Assembly: GCA_002298165.1 (NCBI GenBank)
Contig: DBMI01000011.1
Span: forward strand, 19,943 to 40,295
DNA: 20,353 nt
Origin: Desulfarculales bacterium UBA702
GTDB lineage: Bacteria > Desulfobacterota > Syntrophobacteria > Syntrophobacterales > Syntrophobacteraceae
Direction of reading: 5' to 3'
Below the pieces are notes generated by a model that was given only the letters and a program-made list of their open reading frames with translations, did no database searches and was not told the origin of the DNA. Positions 7,667-14,365 of this stretch are shown here, piece after piece. Numbering within the stretch: position 1 is the stretch's first letter; the number at the start of each line of letters is the position of its first letter. Position numbers and translations under genes: made by a program.

Positions 7667-9439
7667 CTATTTCGCTGCGCTCAAAGGTTCATCCAACCCG
7701 AACTGTGAAGTGTAGAGCGAAGCGAAGTAGGAGCGCGCGGCAATCAATTCACTGAAAGATCCCTTTTCGACTATCTCCCCGTTTCGCAAAACGATAATCA
7801 GGTCAGCTTTGCGCACGGTCGAAAGCCTGTGGGCAATGATGAAGGTGGTGCGCCCGGTCGTCAATTGGTCCAGCCCTTCCATGATCATGGCTTCGGTTTC
7901 CGCATCAACCGACGAGGTGGGCTCATCGAGAATCAGGATAGGAGCATCCCGCAGTATGGCCCTTGCTATTGTGATCCTCTGCCTCTCGCCCTCGGAAAGC
8001 GTCGCCCCCTGCTCTCCCACTACTGTTTCGTATTTTTGGGGCAGCCGATCGATGGAATCATGGATTCTGGCAAGTTTTGCGGCGGCGATGACCTCTTCGA
8101 TACGCGCCTGAGGCCTGCCATATGCGATGTTTTCGCGAACCGAAATGGGAAAGACCAGGGGCGGTTGGAGAACCATCGATATCTGGCCTCTGAGAGATTT
8201 CAGCTCGAATTCGCGGACGTCGGTCCCGTCTATCAGAACCCGGCCGGCACGGGCATCGTAGAAGCGTGGAATCAGGCTAACAAGAGTCGATTTCCCGACT
8301 CCGGTGGGACCCACGATGGCGATCTTCTGCCCCGGCTTGACATGCAGGTTTACATCCTTGAGTACCGGCTGCTCGGCAGCATAATAGAAAGAGACGTTTT
8401 CCCAGGTCACTTCTCCGCGGGTCCCGGATGCCGGGAAGACAACATTCCCGTCCTTGAGGTCCCGCTCGACATCCAGGATTTCAAAAACTCGCTCGACCCC
8501 GACCTTTGCGCCCTGGAGCAGCCCCCAGGTCTGGGAAATAGTGTTGATCGGCCCGTAGAGCGATGCAAGATAAGTTGTGAAAATCACAATCTCGCCGACC
8601 GTGATCTGGCCCGACATAACGTGCTGGGCTCCGACCCAGACCACGAACGCGGTGCCAATCGCCATGACGACATTTACTATGCCCGAATAGAAAGTCTGGA
8701 GCGTATAGAGCCGCAGGCTTGCACCGAGGCTGAGATCGCTCGCGGCCATAAACTTCCGGTGCTCCTCTTCCTCCTTCGTAAAAGCCTGGATAATGCGGAT
8801 GGCCGACATTGCCCGCTGAACGACCGAATAGACTTCACTTTCCTGCTGCCTGGCAAGTGTTGCCGCACTGGTGATTCTCTTGCTCATGAGGGCAATGGAT
8901 CCAAACAGCGCAGGGCAGACTGCGAGGGAAAGCAGCGTCAACTGCCAATCGATCCGCAACATTACGAAAAACATTCCGCCCAGGAGCACCAGCGCTGTGG
9001 CTATCGGAAAAACGCCATTCATCGTGAGGCTCTGGATCGCATAGGTATCGGCCGTTACGCGGTACATGAGGTCACCTACCTGGCGCCTGCCGTGGAAGGC
9101 AAGCGAGAGACGCTGGAGATGGCCGTAGATGTCGCGGCGCATGTCGTTTACCATATTCTGGCCGATTTTTATGGTCGTATAGTTATTCAGGAGCGTTATG
9201 CCCCCAAGAATTAAATAGATGATTACCAGGCCCACCGATGCCAGGATAAGGACCGTCTGGGGCTGGTATTCGCTCAAACCTGCCCACGGCAGAGCTTTCC
9301 CGCCAAGCACATTGTCGATGATTATCTTTAGAGGCCAAGGTTTTAGCAGTTCGCAGCCGCTCATAATGAAAACCTGAGTCAGAGCGAACACAAATGGAAA
9401 AAGATATGGGCGGAGATATCTCTGGACTTTTTTAAACAT
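7667..9439 (-). CDS. ABC exporter half-transporter (MsbA-like membrane plus ATPase domains)
   Basis: A 590-residue fused transporter, the normal length for a homodimeric type IV exporter. The first about 310 residues hold six membrane segments. The nucleotide-binding domain shows Walker A GPTGVGKST (377-385), Q-loop Gln425, signature LSEGERQR (481-488), Walker B ILILDEP (501-507) and H-loop His537. The signature is LSEGE rather than LSGGQ, seen in a subgroup of exporters; all ATPase residues are otherwise present. It should export a lipid, glycolipid or hydrophobic compound using ATP. Start ATG 9439 has only a weak ribosome site. The gene is monocistronic, with a terminator directly after it and a 406-bp non-coding region before it. 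The cargo cannot be inferred from the neighbours. Confidence 0.93.
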   Translation of the reverse strand: MFKKVQRYLRPYLFPFVFALTQVFIMSGCELLKPWPLKIIIDNVLGGKALPWAGLSEYQPQTVLILASVGLVIIYLILGGITLLNNYTTIKIGQNMVNDMRRDIYGHLQRLSLAFHGRRQVGDLMYRVTADTYAIQSLTMNGVFPIATALVLLGGMFFVMLRIDWQLTLLSLAVCPALFGSIALMSKRITSAATLARQQESEVYSVVQRAMSAIRIIQAFTKEEEEHRKFMAASDLSLGASLRLYTLQTFYSGIVNVVMAIGTAFVVWVGAQHVMSGQITVGEIVIFTTYLASLYGPINTISQTWGLLQGAKVGVERVFEILDVERDLKDGNVVFPASGTRGEVTWENVSFYYAAEQPVLKDVNLHVKPGQKIAIVGPTGVGKSTLVSLIPRFYDARAGRVLIDGTDVREFELKSLRGQISMVLQPPLVFPISVRENIAYGRPQARIEEVIAAAKLARIHDSIDRLPQKYETVVGEQGATLSEGERQRITIARAILRDAPILILDEPTSSVDAETEAMIMEGLDQLTTGRTTFIIAHRLSTVRKADLIIVLRNGEIVEKGSFSELIAARSYFASLYTSQFGLDEPLSAAK

Positions 9440-9845
9440 GAAAAAGTATTTCTTTCAGCCTGTACTATCGTGCGGATCGACTCATTTAAAACCCGAAAAC
9501 AACTCCGGATTTCCAGGGGGATTTTTAATCCTCCCGCTCCAAAAGGGAAAGAAAAATCTCTCTGATCCGGCTTGGAATCCGTTATATTTTGGGGAATGAG
9601 GGATGGGAAAAAGATTTACGATTTCTCGACTTCCATATTTACATTCTTTCTACATTCGGACAGGTAAATTACAGTAATTCCTCCCCGAGAATAGATTACT
9701 CACCCGATTACAATTTTTTTGACCTGGGCTTACTTTGAATTAGAAATTCATTTCATGGACGGGGTAGCTCACCCTCTTTGCGGGTGGGCCTGTCGAAATT
9801 GCGGCTGATACATCCTACATAAGATCTTTGTGGCAGTAAGAACCG
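9440..9845. other. 406-bp divergent intergenic region rich in short palindromes
   Basis: No convincing gene on either strand. It separates the ABC gene (-) and the TatT-like gene (+). Visible structure: a hairpin at 9516-9534 (GGGGGATT/AATCCTCC with one G-T pair); a perfect 13-bp palindrome AATTACAGTAATT at 9667-9679; two GATTAC copies at 9694 and 9706, 12 bp apart; and the palindrome GAATTAGAAATTC at 9737-9749. CACCC/GGGTG near 9770-9788 can form another small stem. The palindromes cluster around a possible plus-strand promoter. Confidence 0.5.
9719..9746 (+). promoter_or_regulatory. Candidate sigma70-type promoter for the TatT-like gene
   Basis: TTGACC (9719-9724) and TAGAAA (9741-9746) are separated by 16 bp, matching 5/6 and 4/6 consensus positions. 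The -10 overlaps the palindrome at 9737-9749, which could let a repressor block it. The leader would be about 90 nt. Confidence 0.4.
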
Positions 9846-10742
9846 ATGCAAAAATTCATCTCAAAAAAAAAGCTTTTCGCGGTGCTCGTAGTGTTGTCCC
9901 TCCTGATCTTCATTAAGGCTCACTACAAGCACCAACTTCCCTCAAACCTTTTCTCGGTAAAGGCTCTAAACTTCTCGGGTTTACTCGGCTCGCCCAGTTC
10001 GAGCTGTTCTCCGCCGGCTTCCCAGGCAGACATCGAGGAGTCCGCAGCCAGGCTGGTATCGTACGAAAAGAGCATGGAAGATAATCAAAGCCCCCGGTTT
10101 AAAACCCTGCTTGAAATGGCCCGCCTGAGCTTTGAACTGGGGGAGATGGTCAAGGAACAGGACAGGCGGAAATGGTTCGAAAAAGGTGCCGGTTACGCCA
10201 GGATCATGATCGATGAGGAACCCGGAAGAGCTGAGGGCTACTACTGGCGCGCACTAAACTTTTGCGGAATTTGTGAAGTGAGCAGGGCCGCCACCGCGCT
10301 CGCTAGCATCCCGCAGATCGTCATGGATTTGAAAGCGGCCATGGAGATCGACGCCACCTACGACCAGGCCGGACCGCCTCGGGTCCTGGGCAGAATTCTG
10401 TGCAAAGTTCCCGCATGGCCTATCTCGGAGGGTGATCTCGAGCAGTCCTTAAATCTTCTGCAAAATGCAATTAAAATCGCCCCGGATAACAGCACCAATC
10501 ATCTCTACCTTGCAGAAACGCTCATGGAGCTAAATAAGCAAAATGAGGCCTGCATGGAATTGAGCCTGGTTATGGCGGCAAGCTGCCACGCCACCTCGGT
10601 TGAAAGGCTCAAGGAGGACCAGGAGCATGCATCGAATCTGATGGCAAGCTGCGGCAAGAGGATAGGCTCTGATTTAAATACAACGGAGATTAAGGAAAGC
10701 ATTGCCAAATCGGTTAAACCGGCAAGTAACTTTCAAAATTAA
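9846..10742 (+). CDS. Membrane-anchored TatT/TPR-like protein
   Basis: A 298-residue protein with basic N-terminal residues and one hydrophobic segment (about 9-24) that is an uncleaved anchor or signal sequence. The rest is helical and repeat-like. The segment from about 165 to 235 resembles TatT components of TRAP transporters and TPR lipoproteins: a Gly-Pro-Pro-Arg-x-Leu-Gly motif, PAWPISEGDLEQS, then AIKIAPDNSTNHLYLAETL, the last part a standard TPR helix pair. Cys residues at CGICE and in the C-terminal third (ACMEL, ASCHA, ASCGK) are unusual for a TPR protein. No TRAP permease or solute-binding gene is nearby, so a free-standing scaffold role is as likely as transport. ATG 9846 has a weak ribosome site. 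Fold call moderate, function unknown. Confidence 0.7.
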   Translation: MQKFISKKKLFAVLVVLSLLIFIKAHYKHQLPSNLFSVKALNFSGLLGSPSSSCSPPASQADIEESAARLVSYEKSMEDNQSPRFKTLLEMARLSFELGEMVKEQDRRKWFEKGAGYARIMIDEEPGRAEGYYWRALNFCGICEVSRAATALASIPQIVMDLKAAMEIDATYDQAGPPRVLGRILCKVPAWPISEGDLEQSLNLLQNAIKIAPDNSTNHLYLAETLMELNKQNEACMELSLVMAASCHATSVERLKEDQEHASNLMASCGKRIGSDLNTTEIKESIAKSVKPASNFQN

Positions 10743-10852
10743 GTCTGAACTCCCAACTCAACAATTTGGCTCCCGCTTTAGCCGCAACGGCATGACTTTG
10801 GCCTGACCGGATCGAACTTCTCAAAAAAAACCCCACCCGTATCGCTGACGCA

Positions 10853-10886
10853 CGATATTAAGAAGCCTCTTTTTCTGTTAATATCG
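10853..10886. repeat. Inverted repeat upstream of the holin-like gene
   Basis: CGATATTAA (10853-10861) and TTAATATCG (10878-10886) form a perfect 9-bp stem around 16 bases. It ends 53 bp before the TTG start of the membrane protein. It may be an operator or leader hairpin. The loop is T-rich but no T-run follows the stem, so termination is unlikely. Confidence 0.45.
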
Positions 10887-10927
10887 AATCTGAACAGCTT
10901 TGGCCAAATTCCACCAACAACTAACTT

Positions 10928-10932
10928 GGAGG
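10928..10932 (+). promoter_or_regulatory. Ribosome binding site deciding a TTG start
   Basis: GGAGG sits seven bases before TTG at 10940. The first ATG in frame, at 10952, would be 19 bases away, too far, so TTG is the likely start. Confidence 0.7.
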
Positions 10933-10939
10933 ACATACA

Positions 10940-11332
10940 TTGAACGGACTCATGGTGAGATGGCTGCTGGTTACGATTTCTATTCTGATCACATCCGGCA
11001 TCATGCCGGGAATCTATGTTGACGGCTTTGGGTCGGCCTTTTTCGCTGCTGCCGTGCTGGGCATACTGAACGCCCTGTTTCGCCCGATAATCCTTATAAT
11101 TACACTCCCAATCAACATCTTCACACTGGGGCTGTTTACACTGGTAATAAACGCGATGCTTTTGGAAATGGTCTCCGGAGTGGTTCCGGGATTTCATGTA
11201 TACAGCTTCTGGTCAGCCGTATTCGGCTCACTTTTGATCAGCCTGGTAAGTTGGCTTCTCAGCTCTTTCATAGACGAACAGGGAAAGGTCGGCTATATCG
11301 ATCTGAAGAAAAAAGGCGACAGATGGGAATAA
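10940..11332 (+). CDS. Phage-holin-family-4-like (YvlD-type) inner membrane protein
   Basis: A 130-residue protein of four hydrophobic helices with short loops, matching the small YvlD/'phage holin family 4' proteins common in bacterial chromosomes. Characteristic features are GIYVDGFGSAFFAAAVLGILNA near the start (shown in part: VDGFGSAF, AVLGILNALFRPI), ITLPINIFTLGLFTLVINA in the middle, and a polar tail. Despite the family name most chromosomal members are not in prophages, and nothing phage-like is nearby; in Bacillus relatives are linked to envelope stress. The start is TTG, supported by a strong GGAGG site. It converges with the potassium channel gene 91 bp away. Biochemical role unknown. 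Confidence 0.88.
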   Translation: MNGLMVRWLLVTISILITSGIMPGIYVDGFGSAFFAAAVLGILNALFRPIILIITLPINIFTLGLFTLVINAMLLEMVSGVVPGFHVYSFWSAVFGSLLISLVSWLLSSFIDEQGKVGYIDLKKKGDRWE

Positions 11333-11423
11333 TCGGCCTCGAATGTTCAACGGTTCTCATTGGAACCTTCAACCTGCGAGCCGCCAGATGACGCATTGGG
11401 GCTTCATGACCAAAAGATTGTGC

Positions 11424-12245
11424 CTATGCATGGATTACCGCGGTCGCATCCTTCTCAAAGGGATTAGTTCTAACGGCAAGAGAAAATAGATATGGATAAT
11501 TTCCTCGCAGATATTGCATGTGTGTGAGCCAATGGCTCACAAGCAGCTTATAGATTCTTTCCATGTCGCCGGACAGGTGCTCTTTGTCCGAGTTGGGCGA
11601 CTCGGTCAAATGTTCCCTGTTCAGCAGTTCATCCCTGAGATGAAATATAGCCCTTAAAAGTTCGGTAAAAGATTCCTGCTCAAGGATCGAGGGATTCTCA
11701 AGGAACCTTAGCAGCAGGTCACCTTTTGTCCCGAGAAATCTGGATAACTCCGCCATTTCCAGATCGTCGGCACGAATGTGGAATTCGTATTCAGCCAGCC
11801 TGCCCACCCCATCCAGAAACTGGCCGGCGGTCCAGTCACCTGATCCAGCGTACTCATTGGCAAGCGAACTCCTGTTCGGATCTGCTTTGGAAAGCATCCT
11901 GAGCAGTCTGGTGCCGATCTCGCTGAAGAAGATCCCGCGGATCATATTCAATTTCTCTGTTCTAAGTTCTCGATCCCTTCGGCCGATCATCACCTGTGTC
12001 AATCCGGCAATAACTTCCAGAAAAGTTCCAACACCTGCTATTATGAGGCAGATTGCAAATATTTTTCCGATCGAAGTTGTTGGGTGAATATCTCCGTACC
12101 CTACTGTGGCAATAGTTACGATGCTGAAGTAGAAAGAATCCAGGAAGGAAAAACCTTCCACTGCGGAAAAAATCAGAGTACTCAGCACAATCGTCGCAAA
12201 GAGGAGGAGTATATAGAGCTTCAATTTGAATCCCGCTGCGTTCAC
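11424..12245 (-). CDS. Two-helix potassium channel with a non-RCK helical C-terminal domain
   Basis: A 273-residue protein. Membrane helix 1 (about 8-27), a pore helix, the selectivity filter TVGYGD (47-52) and membrane helix 2 (about 60-83) make a KcsA-type pore, so a tetramer should conduct potassium. The remaining 190 residues are not an RCK/TrkA domain: no Rossmann GxGxxG is visible. They look all-helical and charged, with several Leu-rich amphipathic stretches (LSRFLGTKGDLLLRFLENP, ELLRAIFHLRDELLNR). I do not recognise this domain; it could be a gating or partner-binding module. Start is GTG at 12245 with AAAGGAG ten bases upstream. Stop TAG is at 11424-11426. It is a single gene, divergent from the DUF5661 gene. 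Confidence 0.88.
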   Translation of the reverse strand: MNAAGFKLKLYILLLFATIVLSTLIFSAVEGFSFLDSFYFSIVTIATVGYGDIHPTTSIGKIFAICLIIAGVGTFLEVIAGLTQVMIGRRDRELRTEKLNMIRGIFFSEIGTRLLRMLSKADPNRSSLANEYAGSGDWTAGQFLDGVGRLAEYEFHIRADDLEMAELSRFLGTKGDLLLRFLENPSILEQESFTELLRAIFHLRDELLNREHLTESPNSDKEHLSGDMERIYKLLVSHWLTHMQYLRGNYPYLFSLAVRTNPFEKDATAVIHA

Positions 12246-12478
12246 TTTTGCCTGTCTCCTTTCAAATTATATTTTAGGATATTTTCTTTTCTCTTTTCCC
12301 AAAGCCACAGGAAACCATAGATAAACCGGCATTATTATGCCCGAATCTCTGGATGAATGTACCAATCCATCTTGCCTTTACATGATGAAGTGTATCCGGT
12401 AACCTGAAGCTGTAAGCCCCCTTATAGTATGGACGGCAATTGCTGAGAAGCCTAAACAGCAGCAAACAGGTACTTTAA

Positions 12479-12517
12479 CACCCGGCTAAGCCTTGATCTG
12501 GCTTGGCTTTAAAGGTG
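12479..12517 (+). repeat. Imperfect hairpin in the DUF5661 leader
   Basis: GCTAAGCC (12485-12492) pairs with GGCTTGGC (12500-12507) with one T-G pair around a seven-base loop. The outer CACC (12479-12482) can pair with GGTG (12514-12517). TTTAAA follows the inner stem, giving it some look of a weak terminator or attenuator before the gene. Confidence 0.4.
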
Positions 12518-12570
12518 CTGGAGGCATGGAGTTCGTTGCGGAATTTTAATTAGAGAATCTTTTTGATCCG

Positions 12571-12575
12571 AGGAG
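12571..12575 (+). promoter_or_regulatory. Ribosome binding site deciding the DUF5661 start
   Basis: AGGAG lies five bases before ATG 12581. The alternative upstream TTG at 12563 would put this site inside the coding region, so ATG 12581 is preferred. Confidence 0.7.
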
Positions 12576-12580
12576 ATGTC

Positions 12581-13021
12581 ATGGAAATTCCAACATACGT
12601 TACCGCCGAAGAGGTTAAAAGGGTCTGTAAAGAACTTGGAATCCGGGACTGGACTTCTCTAAGTGAGGCAAGCGTTCTTCCGGAGGAGGCTCGTACCATT
12701 TTGAGAGAGATTGAAACGGACGGGTTGAAAATAAACCCCGAAAGCTTCCGGCAAGGTCTCGAGGTGGAACTGGAGCACGGAACAAGATACCCCAGTGCGA
12801 ATGTGACGAATAATCATCCAATCCTGACCGGCAAAATCGTCCTGGCTCATCTGAAGGAGATGCTGGATTATTACGACCGGTTGGAAGTGGCCGAACTCGA
12901 AGGCGATCTCCTGAAAGCTGCATTGGCGGGAAACACCGAAAAGATGCTCAAGTACTACAAAAGGCTTCTAACTGCAAAGCAAGTGCTTGTAACCGCTGAG
13001 ACAGAACAGGCCAAGCAATGA
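12581..13021 (+). CDS. DUF5661 family protein
   Basis: A 146-residue soluble protein with no signal peptide or membrane segment. The middle part matches the DUF5661 pattern: phenylalanine, then GLEVELEHG, then NVTNNHPILTGKIVLAHL and a DYYDRLE segment. The His/Glu of VELEHG and the Asn-Val-Thr-Asn block are the most conserved-looking positions and could line a binding site. The family has no established function that I know of. The C-terminal 40 residues are a charged helix (LKAALAGNTEKMLKYYKRLL). It is a lone gene, divergent from the potassium channel and convergent with the DUF1573 gene, sharing a terminator. Start ATG 12581 is supported by AGGAG. Confidence 0.8.
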   Translation: MEIPTYVTAEEVKRVCKELGIRDWTSLSEASVLPEEARTILREIETDGLKINPESFRQGLEVELEHGTRYPSANVTNNHPILTGKIVLAHLKEMLDYYDRLEVAELEGDLLKAALAGNTEKMLKYYKRLLTAKQVLVTAETEQAKQ

Positions 13022-13068
13022 TTGAATGATGGATTGTCGGCTCTCGATCCATTTCCTATAAAACAGCA

Positions 13069-13106
13069 AAACGGGTTTTGAGGCATTAATACCTGAAAAC
13101 CCGTTT
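13069..13106. terminator. Bidirectional intrinsic terminator between DUF5661 and DUF1573 genes
   Basis: AAACGGGTTTT (13069-13079) and AAAACCCGTTT (13096-13106) form a perfect 11-bp stem around 16 bases, with AGG/CCT inside extending it. T-rich sequence follows on the plus strand (CTATTTC) and on the minus strand (TGCTGTTTTATAGG), so it can end both convergent genes. Its position 40 bp beyond the distal TGA of the DUF1573 frame fits transcription running through the internal TGA. Confidence 0.75.
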
Positions 13107-13145
13107 CTATTTCACTGGACCCTTGTTGAAACTACCTATCGAGAA

Positions 13146-13559
13146 TCATTTTGCTGCTGTACCCGCTTTACCCATAACAACCAGGGAAAAGTACTGCTTT
13201 TTAGGATCGTTTGTTAGAACGAGCGCTGATTTCTTTGTTTCTCCGTGACAACCTTTCGGGTTAAGCCTCAGTGAGATTTTTCCCTCGCCACCGGGAGGGA
13301 TCGACCGATCGAACTCGGCCAGGGTGCTGGCTCAGCCAGGCAGCACTTTCTTAATCTCCAGGGTTGCCGATCCGACGTTTTTGACTATGAAATGGTGTAC
13401 GTATTCTTTTCCATCATACAGATCCCCGAAATCCCAGCTCATTTCGGAGAGCTGAATACTGGGCTGCCGGGCTGCCGGCGCCTCCCCCGCGGCAATGGCC
13501 AACCCGCTGTGGGCCAGGGCGAAAAAGGCAAGGAACAACAGCCTGGTAAAGTTTCTCAT
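13146..13559 (-). CDS. Probable selenocysteine-containing DUF1573 protein, exported
   Basis: DUF1573 proteins are Ig-like exported proteins of unclear function. ATG 13559 follows AGGAAG by eight bases. Residues 1-24 are a signal peptide (RLLFLAFFALAHSGLAIAA), followed by the family pattern WDFGDLYDG, HHFIVKNVG and LEIKKVLPG. Then comes TGA (13332-13334) at residue 76. The frame continues for 61 codons with family features: AEFDRSIPPGGEGKISLRLN, KGCHGE and LVLTNDPKKQYFSLVV, ending at TGA 13146-13148. DUF1573 proteins normally read Pro-x-Cys-Gly-Cys-Thr here; this one reads Pro-Gly-TGA-Ala-Ser-Thr, so TGA replaces the first Cys. A SECIS-like hairpin follows. I infer Sec76 and a 137-residue product. 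The alternative is a nonsense mutation in a recent pseudogene. The only other Cys in the mature part is Cys104. Confidence 0.75.
13290..13319 (-). promoter_or_regulatory. Candidate bacterial SECIS element downstream of the internal TGA
   Basis: Reading the minus strand, GAUC (13310-13307), loop GGUC (13306-13303) and GAUC (13302-13299) make the apical hairpin. Below it UUC faces a single C, then GAG (13316-13314) pairs with CUC (13297-13295), then CC (13318-13317) with GG (13292-13291) across a CC bulge, and G13319 with U13290. The loop begins 25 nt after the TGA, inside the 16-37 nt range usual for bacterial SECIS. A GGUC-type loop and unpaired U just below a short upper stem are also features of the E. 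coli fdhF element. Confidence 0.6.
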
Positions 13560-13735
13560 TTGGTATCTTCCTGATAATGACTTCAGTTTTCCAACCTTCA
13601 ATAAGGCCACTTCCATATTGAAACCGAATAAAATAGAGGATGGCTATTCGAGGGTAATCAATTGAAGAGCATACCCGTGCGCTAATAAGGGCCAATTTAC
13701 ATGAATCGGAAGGCTATTACCCGGTGAACAACATG

Positions 13736-13757
13736 GAGCAGATAACCTGCTCTGCTC
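13736..13757 (-). terminator. Hairpin after the methyltransferase gene, possible weak terminator
   Basis: GAGCAGA (13757-13751 on the minus strand) pairs with TCTGCTC (13742-13736) around eight bases, starting next to the stop codon of the upstream methyltransferase. Only a short T-containing stretch follows, so termination may be weak or factor-dependent. Confidence 0.4.
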
Positions 13758-13758
13758 A

Positions 13759-14361
13759 TCAGGTCCGGCCCTTCCTTATGAGAACGGCCAGAATGCCGAT
13801 AAATCTCATCTCCAGGGTTGAATGAACCGAAAATCCGGTGGAATTCAGGGCTTCCTTCAGATCACCGCTCCTGAAGCGGTTTTGTTCGGGGTGGAGAAGA
13901 ATGTGCCTGGTGATGAAATTCTGGTAGAGCGAGGGATAGAGTTCTTCGAGAAAATAGACCCCACCGGGCTTTAACACCCTTGCTATCTCTTCGAGCGCCG
14001 ATTGCCACTCGGGTACGTGGTGCAAAACACCAAAGCCGAAAACCGCATCGAATGCCCCATCCGGGTGAGGCAAATTAAGTGCGTCGGCAGTATAGAATGA
14101 GATATTTTCCCGCTCGGCGGGCTTCAGGTACCTGAAGGCCCTCTTTATCATGAGGTGGTCCAGGTCCATTGCACACAGGACCTCGGGTGAGAACCGTTTC
14201 TTAATGATTGCAGCACCCGCCCCGCGGCCACAGCCGATCTCCAGGAAAGTTCCTCCATGCAGAGTCGGGATGTGCTTTTGCATCCACCCGATTTCGAACC
14301 GCTGCTGAGCGACCCTGGAAGGGTTGTTTACCACCAGCAGTTCCGCCCAGTTTAGTTTCAT
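13759..14361 (-). CDS. Class I SAM-dependent methyltransferase, UbiE-linked
   Basis: A 200-residue cytoplasmic methyltransferase. Motif I is FLEIGCGRGAG (39-49), an acidic residue after strand 2 is in AMDLDH, and the post-I motifs run DALNLPHPDGAFDAVFGFGVLHHV (quoted parts: DALNLPHPDGAFDAV, GVLHHVPEW) and RVLKPGGVYFLEE. This is the Methyltransf_11 type fold, common to lipid, quinone and small-molecule methyltransferases. It starts four bases after the ubiE stop, with a modest GGA eight bases before the ATG, so the two are almost certainly cotranscribed. That pairing suggests a quinone or membrane-lipid substrate, but it is shorter than UbiE and lacks the UbiE signatures. Substrate not known. 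Confidence 0.85.
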   Translation of the reverse strand: MKLNWAELLVVNNPSRVAQQRFEIGWMQKHIPTLHGGTFLEIGCGRGAGAAIIKKRFSPEVLCAMDLDHLMIKRAFRYLKPAERENISFYTADALNLPHPDGAFDAVFGFGVLHHVPEWQSALEEIARVLKPGGVYFLEELYPSLYQNFITRHILLHPEQNRFRSGDLKEALNSTGFSVHSTLEMRFIGILAVLIRKGRT

Positions 14362-14365
14362 CGCG

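Larger units (their letters stand above)
12246..12580. other. 335-bp divergent intergenic region with hairpins
   Basis: No gene supported. Near the channel start is a pyrimidine-rich tract (12268-12300). GGCAT/ATGCC around TATT at about 12329-12342 forms a small stem. A larger imperfect hairpin at 12479-12517 precedes the DUF5661 gene. One 63-codon minus-strand open frame (12274-12465) has no family-like features or ribosome site and is not called. Confidence 0.5.

Noticed and set aside
7829..9214. A 461-codon open frame on the plus strand
   Set aside because: It is antisense to the ABC exporter gene, which has every transporter motif; the frame is open because of the gene's codon bias and its translation shows no family features.
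10778..11197. A 139-codon minus-strand open frame
   Set aside because: It overlaps the holin-family membrane gene, which has a good GGAGG site and four clear helices; the antisense product is charged and featureless.
10940..11332. Prophage remnant because of the holin-family name
   Set aside because: The family is common in bacterial chromosomes and no other phage gene, integrase or attachment site is seen.
11352..11367. GGTTC/GAACC hairpin between the convergent holin-like and channel genes as a terminator
   Set aside because: Only five base pairs, no T-run on either strand.
12274..12465. A 63-codon intergenic minus-strand open frame
   Set aside because: No ribosome site and no hydrophobic, repeat or family pattern; it could be a chance frame.
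13335..13559. DUF1573 as a simple 75-residue truncated gene or pseudogene
   Set aside because: The frame downstream keeps family features, has no frameshift, and the TGA sits on a motif Cys with a SECIS-like hairpin following. A recent nonsense mutation cannot be fully excluded from one sequence.
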